A DNA stretch of 64,000 nt, taken from contig NZ_MVBC01000004.1 of NCBI RefSeq assembly GCF_002007105.1, positions 62,001-126,000 on the forward strand, written 5' to 3'. Origin of the DNA: Hymenobacter sp. CRA2 (lineage in GTDB: Bacteria; Bacteroidota; Bacteroidia; Cytophagales; Hymenobacteraceae). Within the stretch, counting starts at the first letter, position 1; each line of letters begins with the position of its first letter. The notes under the pieces are model-generated. The model saw nothing but the letters and a program-made list of their open reading frames with translations, made no database searches and was not told where the DNA came from. The position numbers and the translations under genes are program-made. Shown piece after piece: positions 46,447-55,800 of this stretch.

Positions 46447-47262
46447 CTAGTGCACGGTACTAACCGCTAGATGCACCGGCGCCGAAAAATTCACATCCAA
46501 GGCCGCAATCTGGGCCCGGTAGGCGGCCGGCAGCAGGCTCACCCGCGCCCATTGGCTGAGGGCGAAGTCCCCAACGCGCCGGTACACGAAGATAATGGGG
46601 CGTAACGCGGCGCCCGACCCCAGGGTGAGCATCTGGCGCACCGGCTCAGGCGTCACCAGGCCTTGGGCATGCCGCAACAGGTGGTAGCGCACCGGCCCGA
46701 GGTGCCGGCGGTACTGGTGGTAGAGGTCGGCGGTGTAGCGGCTCGGGGCCATGTCGTCGGCCAGGTGCTGGGCCCGCACGGGCAGCCACGTGGCGTAGGA
46801 AGTGGGCAAATCGGGAATGCCCATACGCTGCCCCACGCGCGTGAATACCTCAAATACTTCCTCTTTTTCCGGCAGCGTCAGGGGGCGCTCCAAGGCTTCA
46901 AAGGCGCGGATGGAGTAATCAATCAGCATGAAAAGCACGTCGCGGTAAGCCCAGGCTGGAATGCTCATGCCGCGCTTGGCCTCCACTGCGGCGTGAATGG
47001 CGGCAATGGTATCGATGGCGCGCTCGGCGGCCACTTGCTCGGCAAAGACGATCTGCCGGGCATAGGTGACGGTGGAAAACAGCCGGCCCAGCGGGTCGGC
47101 GGGTAGGCGGCCGGTGAAGTACAGCCAGTCCACGGCCTTGTTCAAGGCAAACTCGGCCGCGGCCCCGGCAAAGATGAAGAGGATGGTGTCGGCCTTGCCC
47201 CAGATGCGGCGGACGACGGAATCGGGCGAAACGAAATAATGCGGGCTGGCAACAGAAACCAT
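46447..47262 (-). CDS. DUF2236 / MpaB-family oxygenase-like protein
   Basis: 271 residues. The N-terminus VVRRIWGKADTILFIFAGAAAEFALNKAVDWLYFTGRLPADPLGRLFST fits the DUF2236 (ER-bound oxygenase mpaB/B'/rubber oxygenase Lcp) family, which binds haem b and has conserved Arg and His in helices. ADTILFIFAGAAAEFALN is the family start. The bulk is helical. Function in Bacteroidota is unknown. It is divergent from the DUF2809 gene, 182 bp between starts in an AT-richer gap. Confidence 0.8.
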   Translation of the reverse strand: MVSVASPHYFVSPDSVVRRIWGKADTILFIFAGAAAEFALNKAVDWLYFTGRLPADPLGRLFSTVTYARQIVFAEQVAAERAIDTIAAIHAAVEAKRGMSIPAWAYRDVLFMLIDYSIRAFEALERPLTLPEKEEVFEVFTRVGQRMGIPDLPTSYATWLPVRAQHLADDMAPSRYTADLYHQYRRHLGPVRYHLLRHAQGLVTPEPVRQMLTLGSGAALRPIIFVYRRVGDFALSQWARVSLLPAAYRAQIAALDVNFSAPVHLAVSTVH

Positions 47263-47444
47263 AAGGCAGGAAGAAGAAGCAACGCTTGCTTAACCCCAGG
47301 CAAGCAGGGCAGGTGCCGGTATGCGGTGCGAAGAATTTGTAAAAGTACTTTGTTATTCAAAGTTAATAATTGATTTGATTTGCCAACGCTTACCCGCCCA
47401 ACCATTCGTGGAGCAACGTTGCTTCCGTTAGTTCTACTTCGCTT

Positions 47445-47906
47445 ATGCTTCCCGCACGTTTGCGCACCCAGCCGCTTGCCGCCCAACGCCGTGGCGCTTT
47501 CCTCGGGCTGGCAGTGGTTACGGCCCTATTAGGCTGGTCGTCAAGGCGCTTCCGGGCCTATCTGCCCGCGTGGGTGGGGGCCTACGCCGGCGACGCTTTA
47601 TGGGCCCTGATGGTGTTTTGGCTGCTTAGTAGCGCCTTGCCGCAGGCAAAACGGGGACGGCGGGCCAGCGCGGCGTGGCTCTTCGCCGTGGCCATCGAAG
47701 TCAGCCAGCTATACCATGCGTCGTTGCTCGACGCGCTACGCCGCACCACCGTGGGCGCTTTGGTATTGGGCCGCGGCTTCCTGTGGTCCGACATCGTCTG
47801 CTACACCATAGGCATAGCGGCCGGCTGCGGACTGGAATGGTGGGTGGAGCGGAAGGGAGCTGTTAAGGCGACGAGGTCGTTGCCAAAACGGTCAGCTACT
47901 GAGTAG
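47445..47906 (+). CDS. DUF2809 membrane protein
   Basis: 153 residues. The pattern GWSSRRFRAYLPAWVGAYAGDALWALMVFWLL, then FAVAIEVSQLYHASLLDALRRTTVGALVLGRGFLWSDIVCYTIGI, matches DUF2809, a four-helix membrane protein of unknown function. The conserved E-x-S-Q-L-Y and W-x-D motifs are present. It ends 8 bp before the stop of the convergent chloride channel gene. Confidence 0.88.
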   Translation: MLPARLRTQPLAAQRRGAFLGLAVVTALLGWSSRRFRAYLPAWVGAYAGDALWALMVFWLLSSALPQAKRGRRASAAWLFAVAIEVSQLYHASLLDALRRTTVGALVLGRGFLWSDIVCYTIGIAAGCGLEWWVERKGAVKATRSLPKRSATE

Positions 47907-47914
47907 AACCGGGC

Positions 47915-49693
47915 TTACTCGCTTTCCTTGATGAGCTGCTTGCGGTAGCCCGCCAGAATGGACGATTTGAGCAGGAAGCCCACGTAGCGGCCGTTTTTGA
48001 GCACTGGCAGGGCCCATACGTTCAGCTGCTCCATGCAGCGCAGCGTGTCGAGCAGGGTGTCGTCCACGTTCACGGTGGCGGGCGGCTCGCTCATCAGGTC
48101 GCTCACGCGGGTGGTGGTGTAGTGGGCCTCGTCGAAGAGGGCGTCGCGCACCTGGTCCAGCGAAATGATGCCCACCAGGGCGCCGTCCTCGTCTACCACG
48201 GGGAAAAGGTTGCGGGTAGCGTGGCGGAAGATGTCGACCAGCTCGCCCAGCGTAGCCTCAGGCTGCACCGGCTCAAAGTCCGTCTCGACGAGGCGCGAGA
48301 GGTCCAGCTGCGCCAGCAGGCCCCGGTCGCGGTCTTGGTGCACGTACACGCCGCGCTGCACCAGTTTGCGCGTGTACACCGAGTAGGGCTCGAAGTAGCG
48401 GGTGATGAGGTAGGAGCAGCTGGTCACGAACATCAGCGGCACAAACAGAGCGTAGCCGCCGGTGATTTCGGCGATGAGGAAGATGGCCGTCAGCGGGGCG
48501 TGCACCACGCCGGCCAGCACCCCGGCCATGCCCAGCACTACGAAATGCACTTCCGGCACCACAAACAGGCCGCTCACGTTGATCAGCCGCCCGATGATGA
48601 ACCCGAGCAGCGCCCCCGAAAACAGCGAGGAGCCGAACATGCCCCCGTTGCCTCCCGCGCCAATGGTAATGCAGGTAGCAAACACCTTCAGCAGCATGGA
48701 GCACAGGGCCACGGTGAGCAGGATCCACACGTTTTCGTCGCGGTACACCGAGAAAATACTCGCGTCGAGCAGGTGCTGCGGCTCGCCACTGAGCAGGTTT
48801 TGCACCACGTTGTAGCCCTCGCCATAAAGCGTGGGAAAAAGAAATACCAGCACGCCCAGCCCCACGCCGCCCAACACCACCTTGCGGAAGGTGCCGCGCC
48901 AGCGTTCAAATATCTTGTCGGCCGCGAAGTACATGCGGATCATGTACACCGAGAGCAAGGCCGCGCCCAGGCCCAGCACCAGATAAAACGGGATGGTGTC
49001 GATGGACCAGCTGGTGGTGATGAGCACGAAGGGCTGGCCCGAAAACAGCAGCTTGGACACCACCGTGGCCGTGGCCGAGGAGATGAGCAGCGGAATGAAA
49101 AACGGCGCCGACAGCTCGCTCAGCACCACTTCCACCGCAAACAGCACCCCGGCAATAGGCGAGTTAAAGATGGCCGCCACGCCCGCCGCCGCCCCGCAGC
49201 CCACCAGCAGGCGCCGTTCGCGCCGGCTCACACGCAGGATGCGGGCCGTGTTGGAACCGATGGCCGAGCCGGTCACGGAAATCGGGGCTTCCAGACCGGC
49301 CGAGCCGCCGAACGTGACCGTGAGCAAGGAGCTGACCCACTGCGAGTACAGCTTGGAGCGCGGTACGATGCTACCCTGCCGGGCCACCGAGTAGATGATG
49401 GGCCCGATGCCGCGGCCCAGGTTGCCGTGCAGCCCGTAGCGCGTAAACAGCACCGTCAGGCCGATGCCGATGATGGGGTAGAGGAAGAGTGCGAAGACGC
49501 GGTTCTGCTCCGGAATCCAGCCGTAGAGCAGCTGCTGGCCCCAATGCACGCTGTTTTTGAGCAGCACGGCCGCCAGCCCCGCCAGCATCCCGACGATGAT
49601 GCTCACCAGAATCAGGTATACCCGGTCGCTGACGTGGCGCAGGCGCCAGAGCAGCAGTGGGCTCAGGATTCGGTGGATTACGCTTTTGGCCAT
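47915..49693 (-). CDS. ClC-type chloride channel/transporter with two CBS domains
   Basis: 592 residues. About ten hydrophobic helices to residue ~430 carry ClC-family features: GSAGLEAPISVTGSAIG in place of GSGIP-GxExP, the helix RRLLVGCGAAAGVAAIFNSPIAGVLFAVEV, and GAGGNGGMFGSSLFSGALLG, the third conserved motif. Two CBS domains follow at about residues 455-515 (ATRNLFPVVDEDGALVGIISLDQV) and 525-585 (MEQLNVWALPVLKNGRYVGFLLKSSIL). It moves chloride through the inner membrane, with the CBS pair probably sensing nucleotides. It stands as a single gene. Confidence 0.95.
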   Translation of the reverse strand: MAKSVIHRILSPLLLWRLRHVSDRVYLILVSIIVGMLAGLAAVLLKNSVHWGQQLLYGWIPEQNRVFALFLYPIIGIGLTVLFTRYGLHGNLGRGIGPIIYSVARQGSIVPRSKLYSQWVSSLLTVTFGGSAGLEAPISVTGSAIGSNTARILRVSRRERRLLVGCGAAAGVAAIFNSPIAGVLFAVEVVLSELSAPFFIPLLISSATATVVSKLLFSGQPFVLITTSWSIDTIPFYLVLGLGAALLSVYMIRMYFAADKIFERWRGTFRKVVLGGVGLGVLVFLFPTLYGEGYNVVQNLLSGEPQHLLDASIFSVYRDENVWILLTVALCSMLLKVFATCITIGAGGNGGMFGSSLFSGALLGFIIGRLINVSGLFVVPEVHFVVLGMAGVLAGVVHAPLTAIFLIAEITGGYALFVPLMFVTSCSYLITRYFEPYSVYTRKLVQRGVYVHQDRDRGLLAQLDLSRLVETDFEPVQPEATLGELVDIFRHATRNLFPVVDEDGALVGIISLDQVRDALFDEAHYTTTRVSDLMSEPPATVNVDDTLLDTLRCMEQLNVWALPVLKNGRYVGFLLKSSILAGYRKQLIKESE

Positions 49694-49924
49694 GCGGGGA
49701 CACTCAGGTCTAGGACGGGCGGGGCCGCAAACATCCGGCCACTCTGGTCACTCGCATGATACGCAGAAAGGGTTGTTCGCAGGCTTATCGGGGCGAAAAA
49801 ATGCTTCCCGAAGCACTAAAGCCCCTTAACTAAGTAGCCGGCCGGCAGAATAAAATTCTGAGTAACAGCACTTGCCCTAGCGGTTAACCCAATCGGAGCG
49901 TTCTGCGGCCAGGCGCAGCAAGCG

Positions 49925-50764
49925 CTACTGCACTGCGGCCGGGTGCGGGTAGCCCTGCTGGAGCAGCAACTCGCGGATGCCCTGCATCAGCTCGCTTTTC
50001 AGCTCCTGGGTGCCGCGGCGGTAGTCCTCCGAAAACGTCCAGAAGTACACGTGCAGGGTGGCCACGGTGCCGTCGGTTTTCTCCAGGATGATGTAGGGCC
50101 GGTGGCCTTCTTCGTCTTTGACATCCTTGAAGCGGCGCACGAAGTCGAGGATCAGGTCGCGCAGCTGCTCGGGGCCGCCCTTGCCTTCCATGTCCACGGC
50201 CACCAGAAAATCCTGGCGGATGTGGCCGTCGCGGGTGAAGTTGATTAGCGGCTCGCGCAGCACCAGAGCGTTGGGCAGGTAAATGTCCTTGCCGTCAAAG
50301 GTCTTGATAAGAGTGGTGCGCAGGTTCAGGGCCTCCACCCGGCCCATCAAGGTCTGGTTGTCCTTGATCTGAATGGTGTCGTGGATGCGGAAGGGGCGGT
50401 TGAAGGCCAGCACCACGCCGGCCAGGAAATTTTCGGCAATGTCCTTCAGAGCAAAACCGACCACGAAGGCCGTCAGGCCCGCGCCGGCCACCATGCCGCT
50501 CACGATGCCCGTGAGGCCGATAACCTGGAGCACAAGCGTGAGGCCGAGCAGGATGAAAGCCCACTTGGTGAGGCGAGTCAGGAACTCGGCCAGCAGCGGG
50601 TCGTGGGAGCGGGCGTGCAGCCGCCCGCCGATGAGGGAGCTGAGGCGGTTGGCGAGAAAAACGGCAATGACCAGCAGGATCAGGGCTACTGCGAGCTTGG
50701 GCAGCAGGTACAGAAACTGTGTCCAGTAAGTGGAAAGGACCCGGTGGAGGTCGTTGAGCAGCAT
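49925..50764 (-). CDS. Small-conductance mechanosensitive channel, MscS family
   Basis: 279 residues from the ATG at 50764. Three hydrophobic helices come first (LLPKLAVALILLVIAVFLANRL, KWAFILLGLTLVLQVIGLTG and the pore helix MVAGAGLTAFVVGFALKDIAENFLAGV). The beta domain follows (RPFRIHDTIQI, VEALNLRTTLIKTFDGKDIYLPN), ending with the alpha/beta domain. It opens on membrane tension to release osmolytes. The 231-bp gap to the ClC gene holds no gene. Confidence 0.94.
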   Translation of the reverse strand: MLLNDLHRVLSTYWTQFLYLLPKLAVALILLVIAVFLANRLSSLIGGRLHARSHDPLLAEFLTRLTKWAFILLGLTLVLQVIGLTGIVSGMVAGAGLTAFVVGFALKDIAENFLAGVVLAFNRPFRIHDTIQIKDNQTLMGRVEALNLRTTLIKTFDGKDIYLPNALVLREPLINFTRDGHIRQDFLVAVDMEGKGGPEQLRDLILDFVRRFKDVKDEEGHRPYIILEKTDGTVATLHVYFWTFSEDYRRGTQELKSELMQGIRELLLQQGYPHPAAVQ

Positions 50765-50852
50765 AGGCGGAGAATTTCGGGAATGGAAAAGCCCGCCGTG
50801 CACAGGGCGCGGCGGGCAGCATTGGGTTCTACGCGAAAGGTCGGGGTTAGGG

Positions 50853-51227
50853 TTAGCGGCGGCCGGTCGGGCCCGGGCCGTTCAGCCAACGCCGAAAAGC
50901 CCAGGTGCCCGCGGCATAGGCCAGCACGTCGAGCCCGTCGGCGGCGTAGCGGGCGGGCAGCAGCCACGGCGCCAGCAGCTCAAACCACAGGCTGACGTAC
51001 AGCCAGCTGGCCACCAGCCACGCATCGGGTAACACAAACCGGGGCTGGCGGCGCAGTACGCGCTGCGCCACCAAAGCCAGCGTAAGCACCACGGGCACGC
51101 ACAGCGCATCGGCCAGCCAGCTGGAAACCCAGGTGGGAAAGCGGTAGCCAAAGCCGCGCGTGAGCAGCTGAAAAGCGCTGTACGCGACGCACGCCGCCGC
51201 GAACAACGGCTGCCGCAGCGGCGCCAG
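50853..51227 (-). CDS. Small membrane protein (family sometimes named magnesium citrate secondary transporter)
   Basis: About 124 residues. The open frame runs on upstream, but only the part after about 51227 looks real: PLFAAACVAYSAFQLLTRGF, LADALCVPVVLTLALVAQRV, LVASWLYVSLWFELLAPWLLP and LDVLAYAAGTWAFRRWLN, three or four membrane segments. No ATG or GTG is found at the expected start; CTG at 51227 or TTG at 51206 is possible. The previous gene's stop (51230) is just upstream, so coupling by reinitiation is likely. The family name in databases is doubtful: the protein is far too short for a citrate transporter. Confidence 0.6.
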   Translation of the reverse strand: MAPLRQPLFAAACVAYSAFQLLTRGFGYRFPTWVSSWLADALCVPVVLTLALVAQRVLRRQPRFVLPDAWLVASWLYVSLWFELLAPWLLPARYAADGLDVLAYAAGTWAFRRWLNGPGPTGRR

Positions 51228-51229
51228 GG

Positions 51230-51535
51230 CTAGCCGGCAATGGCCGTGATGAGCCACAGGATAAATGATACGGTGGCCGCAAACAGCAGCTGCCCGCCGC
51301 GCACTAGGTACTTTAAGCCGCGCAGCCAAGCCGGGTCGGTCGGCGGGATGGGAATGAGCATCGCGGGGGGCATTTCCCATTTCCAGGCCTGCTGCAGCTT
51401 CGCCTCGCGCTCGGGCCCCAGCGGGTCGAGCAGTTCGTGGCAATGCTCGCACCGGTCGTCGGGGCGGTGCTGATGGTCCGACCAGAGCCCGCAGTGCGGG
51501 CAGCGTTTGGAGGCGAAAAGCCGGGGCGGTTCCAT
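51230..51535 (-). CDS. Zinc-ribbon membrane protein, unknown function
   Basis: 101 residues from the ATG at 51535. An N-terminal zinc-ribbon-like module has two CxxC pairs (CPHCGLW and CEHCHELL). A charged linker (GPEREAKLQQAWKWEMP) and one C-terminal hydrophobic segment (GGQLLFAATVSFILWLITAIAG) follow. No named family. It sits directly before the small membrane protein at 50853, and the two are probably one transcription unit. Confidence 0.7.
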   Translation of the reverse strand: MEPPRLFASKRCPHCGLWSDHQHRPDDRCEHCHELLDPLGPEREAKLQQAWKWEMPPAMLIPIPPTDPAWLRGLKYLVRGGQLLFAATVSFILWLITAIAG

Positions 51536-51632
51536 GCCCAAACATACGCCCCGGCGCCCGAAAGCCCACTCACACAAACATGTGAAGGGGCCCGCCGGAC
51601 GCCGGGGCGCAGTAGTAAAGTAGCAGGCTGAT

Positions 51633-52067
51633 TTACAGCTCCATGATGTCCTCGTTCCAGAGCGTGGGCTCGGCTTCGATGAACTCCTGCATCATGTCCA
51701 CGCACTCCTGCAGGTCGAGGATTTCTACCTCCACGCCGTGGCTCTCCAGGAACGCCTTCGACTCGCCGAAGGTGCGGGCTTCGCCCACCACCACTTTGGG
51801 AATCTTGAACTGCACGATGGTGCCGGCGCACATGTAGCAGGGCATCAGGGTGGTGTAGAGCACCGTGTCGCGGTAGGTGCGCTGGCGGCCGGCGTTGTTG
51901 AGGCAGTCCATTTCGCCGTGCAAAATGGGGTTGAGCTCCTGCACGCGCTTGTTGTGGCCGCGGGCTACGATTTCGTCATTGCGCATGAGCACCGAGCCGA
52001 TAGGAATGCCACCTTGCGAGCGGCCCAGGCGGGCTTCGTCGATGGCGGCTTGCATGAATTCGTCCAT
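51633..52067 (-). CDS. Cytosine deaminase-like nucleoside/base deaminase
   Basis: 144 residues of the zinc-dependent cytidine deaminase fold: catalytic HGEMD (His ligand and proton-shuttling Glu) and PCYMC with the two zinc Cys. The N-terminal QGGIPIGSVLMRNDEIVARGHN, the LYTTLMPCYMCAG stretch and the end LWNEDIMEL closely resemble yeast-type cytosine deaminase (FCY1), which converts cytosine to uracil, more than tRNA adenosine deaminases. It is a salvage enzyme in the cytoplasm. Substrate is inferred from the overall resemblance. Confidence 0.85.
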   Translation of the reverse strand: MDEFMQAAIDEARLGRSQGGIPIGSVLMRNDEIVARGHNKRVQELNPILHGEMDCLNNAGRQRTYRDTVLYTTLMPCYMCAGTIVQFKIPKVVVGEARTFGESKAFLESHGVEVEILDLQECVDMMQEFIEAEPTLWNEDIMEL

Positions 52068-52210
52068 GGGAGGAAGAGAGGGAATGAGAAAATGGGAGGC
52101 AAAGCTACGGCGTAAATGACCGTTGCGCGGCTGCTCGGGCCGTGGTCAGGCCAAGATAGCAGCACGCCCGACAACTTCCCTGCGACCCCGGCGAGCCAGC
52201 GCATACGGGC

Positions 52211-52600
52211 TCAGCTCGGTACGTTGGCCGCTGCGGACTCTTCGCCGCGGGCCCAGGCTTCGGCCACGGCCAGCTGTTCCAGCGGAAAATGGCGGAAGGT
52301 GGCCGGCACGAGGCCCCCGGCAAAGCCCACGGCCGACTTGATGAGGGCGTTGTCGGCGCTGAGCACGGCCACGCGGTGGAAGTGGGTGTAGTGCTTCACG
52401 TCCTGCTTGATGTCCTCCCAGAGCGCCCGCAGCGAAATCCCGTCGAAGCCACGTACCTCCACGCAGACGTTAGCCTTGCCGTAGCGGGCAATTTTTTGCT
52501 CCAGCAGGGGTACTACCTGGTCGTAGTCGGCTTTCGAGACGGCGCCGTCGAGGGTGAGCGTCAGCAGGTTTTGGTCGGGGTGGTCGAGGGCGCGCAGCAT
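52211..52600 (-). CDS. SpoIIAA-like (STAS superfamily) protein
   Basis: 129 residues with the pattern NLLTLTLDGAVSKADYDQVVPLLEQKIARYGKANVCVEVRGFDGISLRALWEDIKQDVKHYTHFHRVAVLS, the SpoIIAA-like family (PF11964 type). The DGxxSxxDYxxxxP start and the HFxRVAVLSD-type central strand are characteristic. The function in bacteria is unknown; the fold is that of lipid-binding or anti-anti-sigma proteins. It stands alone between the deaminase gene and the repeat element at 52681. Confidence 0.85.
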   Translation of the reverse strand: MLRALDHPDQNLLTLTLDGAVSKADYDQVVPLLEQKIARYGKANVCVEVRGFDGISLRALWEDIKQDVKHYTHFHRVAVLSADNALIKSAVGFAGGLVPATFRHFPLEQLAVAEAWARGEESAAANVPS

Positions 52601-52680
52601 GGCAGGGAGTCGAGGATGGATGATGCGTTTACTACGCGCCTTGGGGTTGGGGGTTAGTCCAGTGACGGCAACACTCTGCT

Positions 52681-52865
52681 GTCATTGCGAGGAGGCACGA
52701 TACTCCGCGCATCAAGCGGCGTCAATCCTTAGTAGCACCGTTGAGACAATGCTTACCAACCGAAAACAGCACCGCCCGAAGCCGGCAGACATCGGGTTCG
52801 GGCGGTGCTTATATGACGGTCAGCACACTGTACAGGCCCGATTGCTTCGCGTTGCTCGCAATGAC
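52681..52865. repeat. 185-bp element related to the one at 4795, with internal hairpin
   Basis: Ends GTCATTGCGA (52681-52690) and TCGCAATGAC (52856-52865). Inside is a 13-bp hairpin AGCACCGCCCGAA (52768-52780) / TTCGGGCGGTGCT (52797-52809) that is the counterpart of the hairpin in the first element. The text before the right end (GATTGCTTCGCGTTGCTCGC) is nearly identical in both. The gap 52601-52897 contains no gene. Confidence 0.7.
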
Positions 52866-52897
52866 AGCCGGTTTTGCCGCTGTCGTGCTGGCCAGTG

Positions 52898-55800
52898 CTA
52901 GCGCGCGCAGATGCCCTTGTAGGGGCAGTACTGGCACACATTCAGGTCGTCGGTTTTGCGGATGGGCTCCTCCGGGTCCAGCATGCGGTCCACCAGGCGC
53001 GTCATAGCCTGCAGGCTGGTCTCCTCGAATAGCAGGCCCTCGGCAGTCATAAACGAGAGGTCGGCTTCAAGGGGCTTCGGGTCGGGGCTGCGCAGGGGGA
53101 TGATGGCGGCTTCGGCGGCCGCGTAGCCGCGCTGAGCCAGCATGAGGCGGTAGAGCCAGAGCTGGCGGACCTTATCAGTGCCGCCGCCGGCCTCGGAGAC
53201 GAGGCGCTCCAGGGCTTCGGTAGGGCTGTATTTCTTGCGGGCGCTGCCCAGCAGGTTCAGCCCGCCACCGTGCACCGCGCCGGTTTTGTAGTCGATGATG
53301 CGGCGGCGGCCGTCGGGCAGCTCGTCCACGCGGTCGGCGTAGCCCACCAGGCGCACGGCCACCCGCTCGCCGTCCTTGGTATCCACGAACACCGTGCCGT
53401 GCAGCTCCTCTTCCAGGCCCACCACCTTCAGCGGGCCGGTTTCTGTGATTTGCTGCGTGAGCGTGTCGAGGTAGCGCTCCACCAGGCGCACGCCCACGCC
53501 GCGCAGCACGTGATTGAGGCCTTCGTCGGGCAGCTGCTGGCGCGGGTTTTCGGTTTCGGCCCCGTCGTCGAGGGCAAGGCCGCGCTCCAGCAGGGTCGGA
53601 ATCTGTGGCAGCCAGCTGGCTACGTCCTCGGCCGTAATGGGGTGGCCGGCCGCCACGAAGGGCGTCATCAGCTGCTCCAATACGTAGTGCACGGCCGTGC
53701 CAAACACGTCGGCCCCCAACTCCTCCCGCACGCCTTCGGTTTCCTGAAACTTGGCAATGCGCGAGAAGTAGAACTGCAGCGAGCAGGTCAGGTATTGATT
53801 CAGCCCCGAAGCCGATAGGCCGCGCTCCAGCAGGCCGCGGATAGCGCCGCGCATTTCGTAGTCCTTTTCCAGCACCAGGTCGCCCTCGTATTTCTGCGCG
53901 GTAGTGGGCTTCGGGGAGCTTACATCGGGTTGGGGGCTGAACAGGCTTTGCTGCGCGGGTGCCGTGGCCGAGCCGCGGGCTATTTCGCCGCCTACCAGCT
54001 GCCCGTTGGGCAATACCGTGGCCGAAGCCGTCAGGTCGAGCAGCTCCAGCCCGGGGTTCTGGTCGCGCAAGTCATTCTCGATCTGCAGCAGAAAGCGACT
54101 CCGCTCACCGGCCTGCACGCCTTCGGAGCCGGGCAGGATGTGCACCAGATCCACGCGCCGGGCGCGCTGCAACAGGCGCCAGAACTGGTGCGAGGTGGCG
54201 GCTTCGTGCTCGGCGTAGGTGGGCATGCCGTACTTGGTGAGCACGTCGTAGGGGAAGAGCGAGTTGTTGCGCTTGGGGGCGGGCAGAATCTGCTCGTTGC
54301 AGCTCAGGATGATGATGTGGTCGAAGTCCAGGGCGCGGGTTTCCAGCAGGCCCATCACCTGCACCTGCGCAATCGGCTCACCGGAAAAGGGCAGGCGCGT
54401 GCGCGTCATCTGCTCGTACAGAAAACGGCGGAAGGAGCGCACCGAGGGGCGCTGGGCGCGGCAGTCGAAGGCCGAATCGAGCTGGCGCACCAGGGTGTAA
54501 AACAGGTACAGGTACTCGGCTTCGATGGCCGTGTGCTCCTGCCGGTACACGTCGCGCAACAGCTCGATGACCTCGTAGCAGGCGCGCACCACGTCGTCGC
54601 AGTTGCGCCAGGGGCGAAACAGGGCCTCCACCAGCGGGTGGTGCCGGCCCAGCTCGCGCAGCTCGTCCTCGGTAAGGAGCACGGCGTTGCGCTGGATGAT
54701 CTGGCGGCAGAGCTGGTCGAGCACGCCGTGAAACTGCTCTTGCTCGGGCTGCTGGTCAATCCAGTGCTCGTAGCGGCGCAGGAAGGGGTGGGCCAGCAGC
54801 TTGGTCACGGTGAGGTGGTGGTAGCGCCGCACGCCGTAGTCGGAGGCGGTTTCGCCCTCCCGAATGCCCGTCAGGTGCACCTCAAACAGCAGGTCGATGA
54901 GGTTGAACAACGGGGTGCTGCGGAAGCTCAAGCCCATGGTCACGTTGAACTGCGGCACCTGCTCGGGTGGCAGGCCGTGGAGCACGGGCAGCAGCAGCGT
55001 CTCGTCGGGCAGCACCACGGCCACGGAGCCGCGCGGGTTCAGTTGCAGGCCTTCCACCACCAGCTGCCCGGCCACCTTGCCCTGCATGGAGTTGTTGGCC
55101 ACCCCGATCATGCGAATCTGCCGCGGCAGGGTGCGCAGCAGGTCCACGGCGCCGGTTTCGGCAAAGCCAAAGGCCTCGACGCCCAAATCCAGGTACTCGC
55201 GGATGCGGCTGAAGGGCAGGCCGGCGCGGTTGGGCGAGCCTTGCAGGTAGAACTGGTCGGTGTCGAAGCGCACCTCGGCCTTGCCCGCCTTCAGCAGCTG
55301 GCGCAGCAGGTATTGCTCGGCGCGCGAGAGGATGCCCAGGCCCAGACACACGTGCTGCGGCACCTTGCTTTCGTCGTCCTTCAGGCGCTTCTGCATGGCA
55401 TCCACGGCGAGGCGGTAGGCCAGGCCGGGGTAGGCGAGGTTGTCCTGCTTAAGGCGACGGCGCAGGCGGCGGTACACCTTTTCCAAGTCGTCCCAGAAGC
55501 GGAACCACGCCGCCGTGGCTGAGGCCGGCGCGGGCGAGTCCGATAAGTCCCAGCGCTCCAGGGCCTTGGCTTCGGAAAGGTACTCGAAGAGGTTGGCCGG
55601 ATCGGCCAGGTTCTGGTCGAGGTTGGAGAAGTCGTCGAGCAGCAGGCGCGACCAGCCCGTGAACAGGTCGAAGTCCAGGTTGGGGTCCAGCTCGCGCAGG
55701 ATGTCGTAGAGCAGCAACTGCAGGGCAATGGGCTCCTCCACCTGCACGCCGGCCAGGTCCACCATGTAGTCCTCCATCGACGTCACGCGCGGGCTCCAGA

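Noticed and set aside
47350-47380. Promoter-like TTTG...TTGATTTG before the DUF2809 gene
   Set aside because: The -7 element has a mismatch at an important base and the spacing is 17 or 22 bp; not strong enough to list.
49794-49830. Hairpin TGCTTCCCGAAGCA in the gap before the ClC gene
   Set aside because: The loop would be only 2 nt and there is no T-run; too weak to call a terminator.
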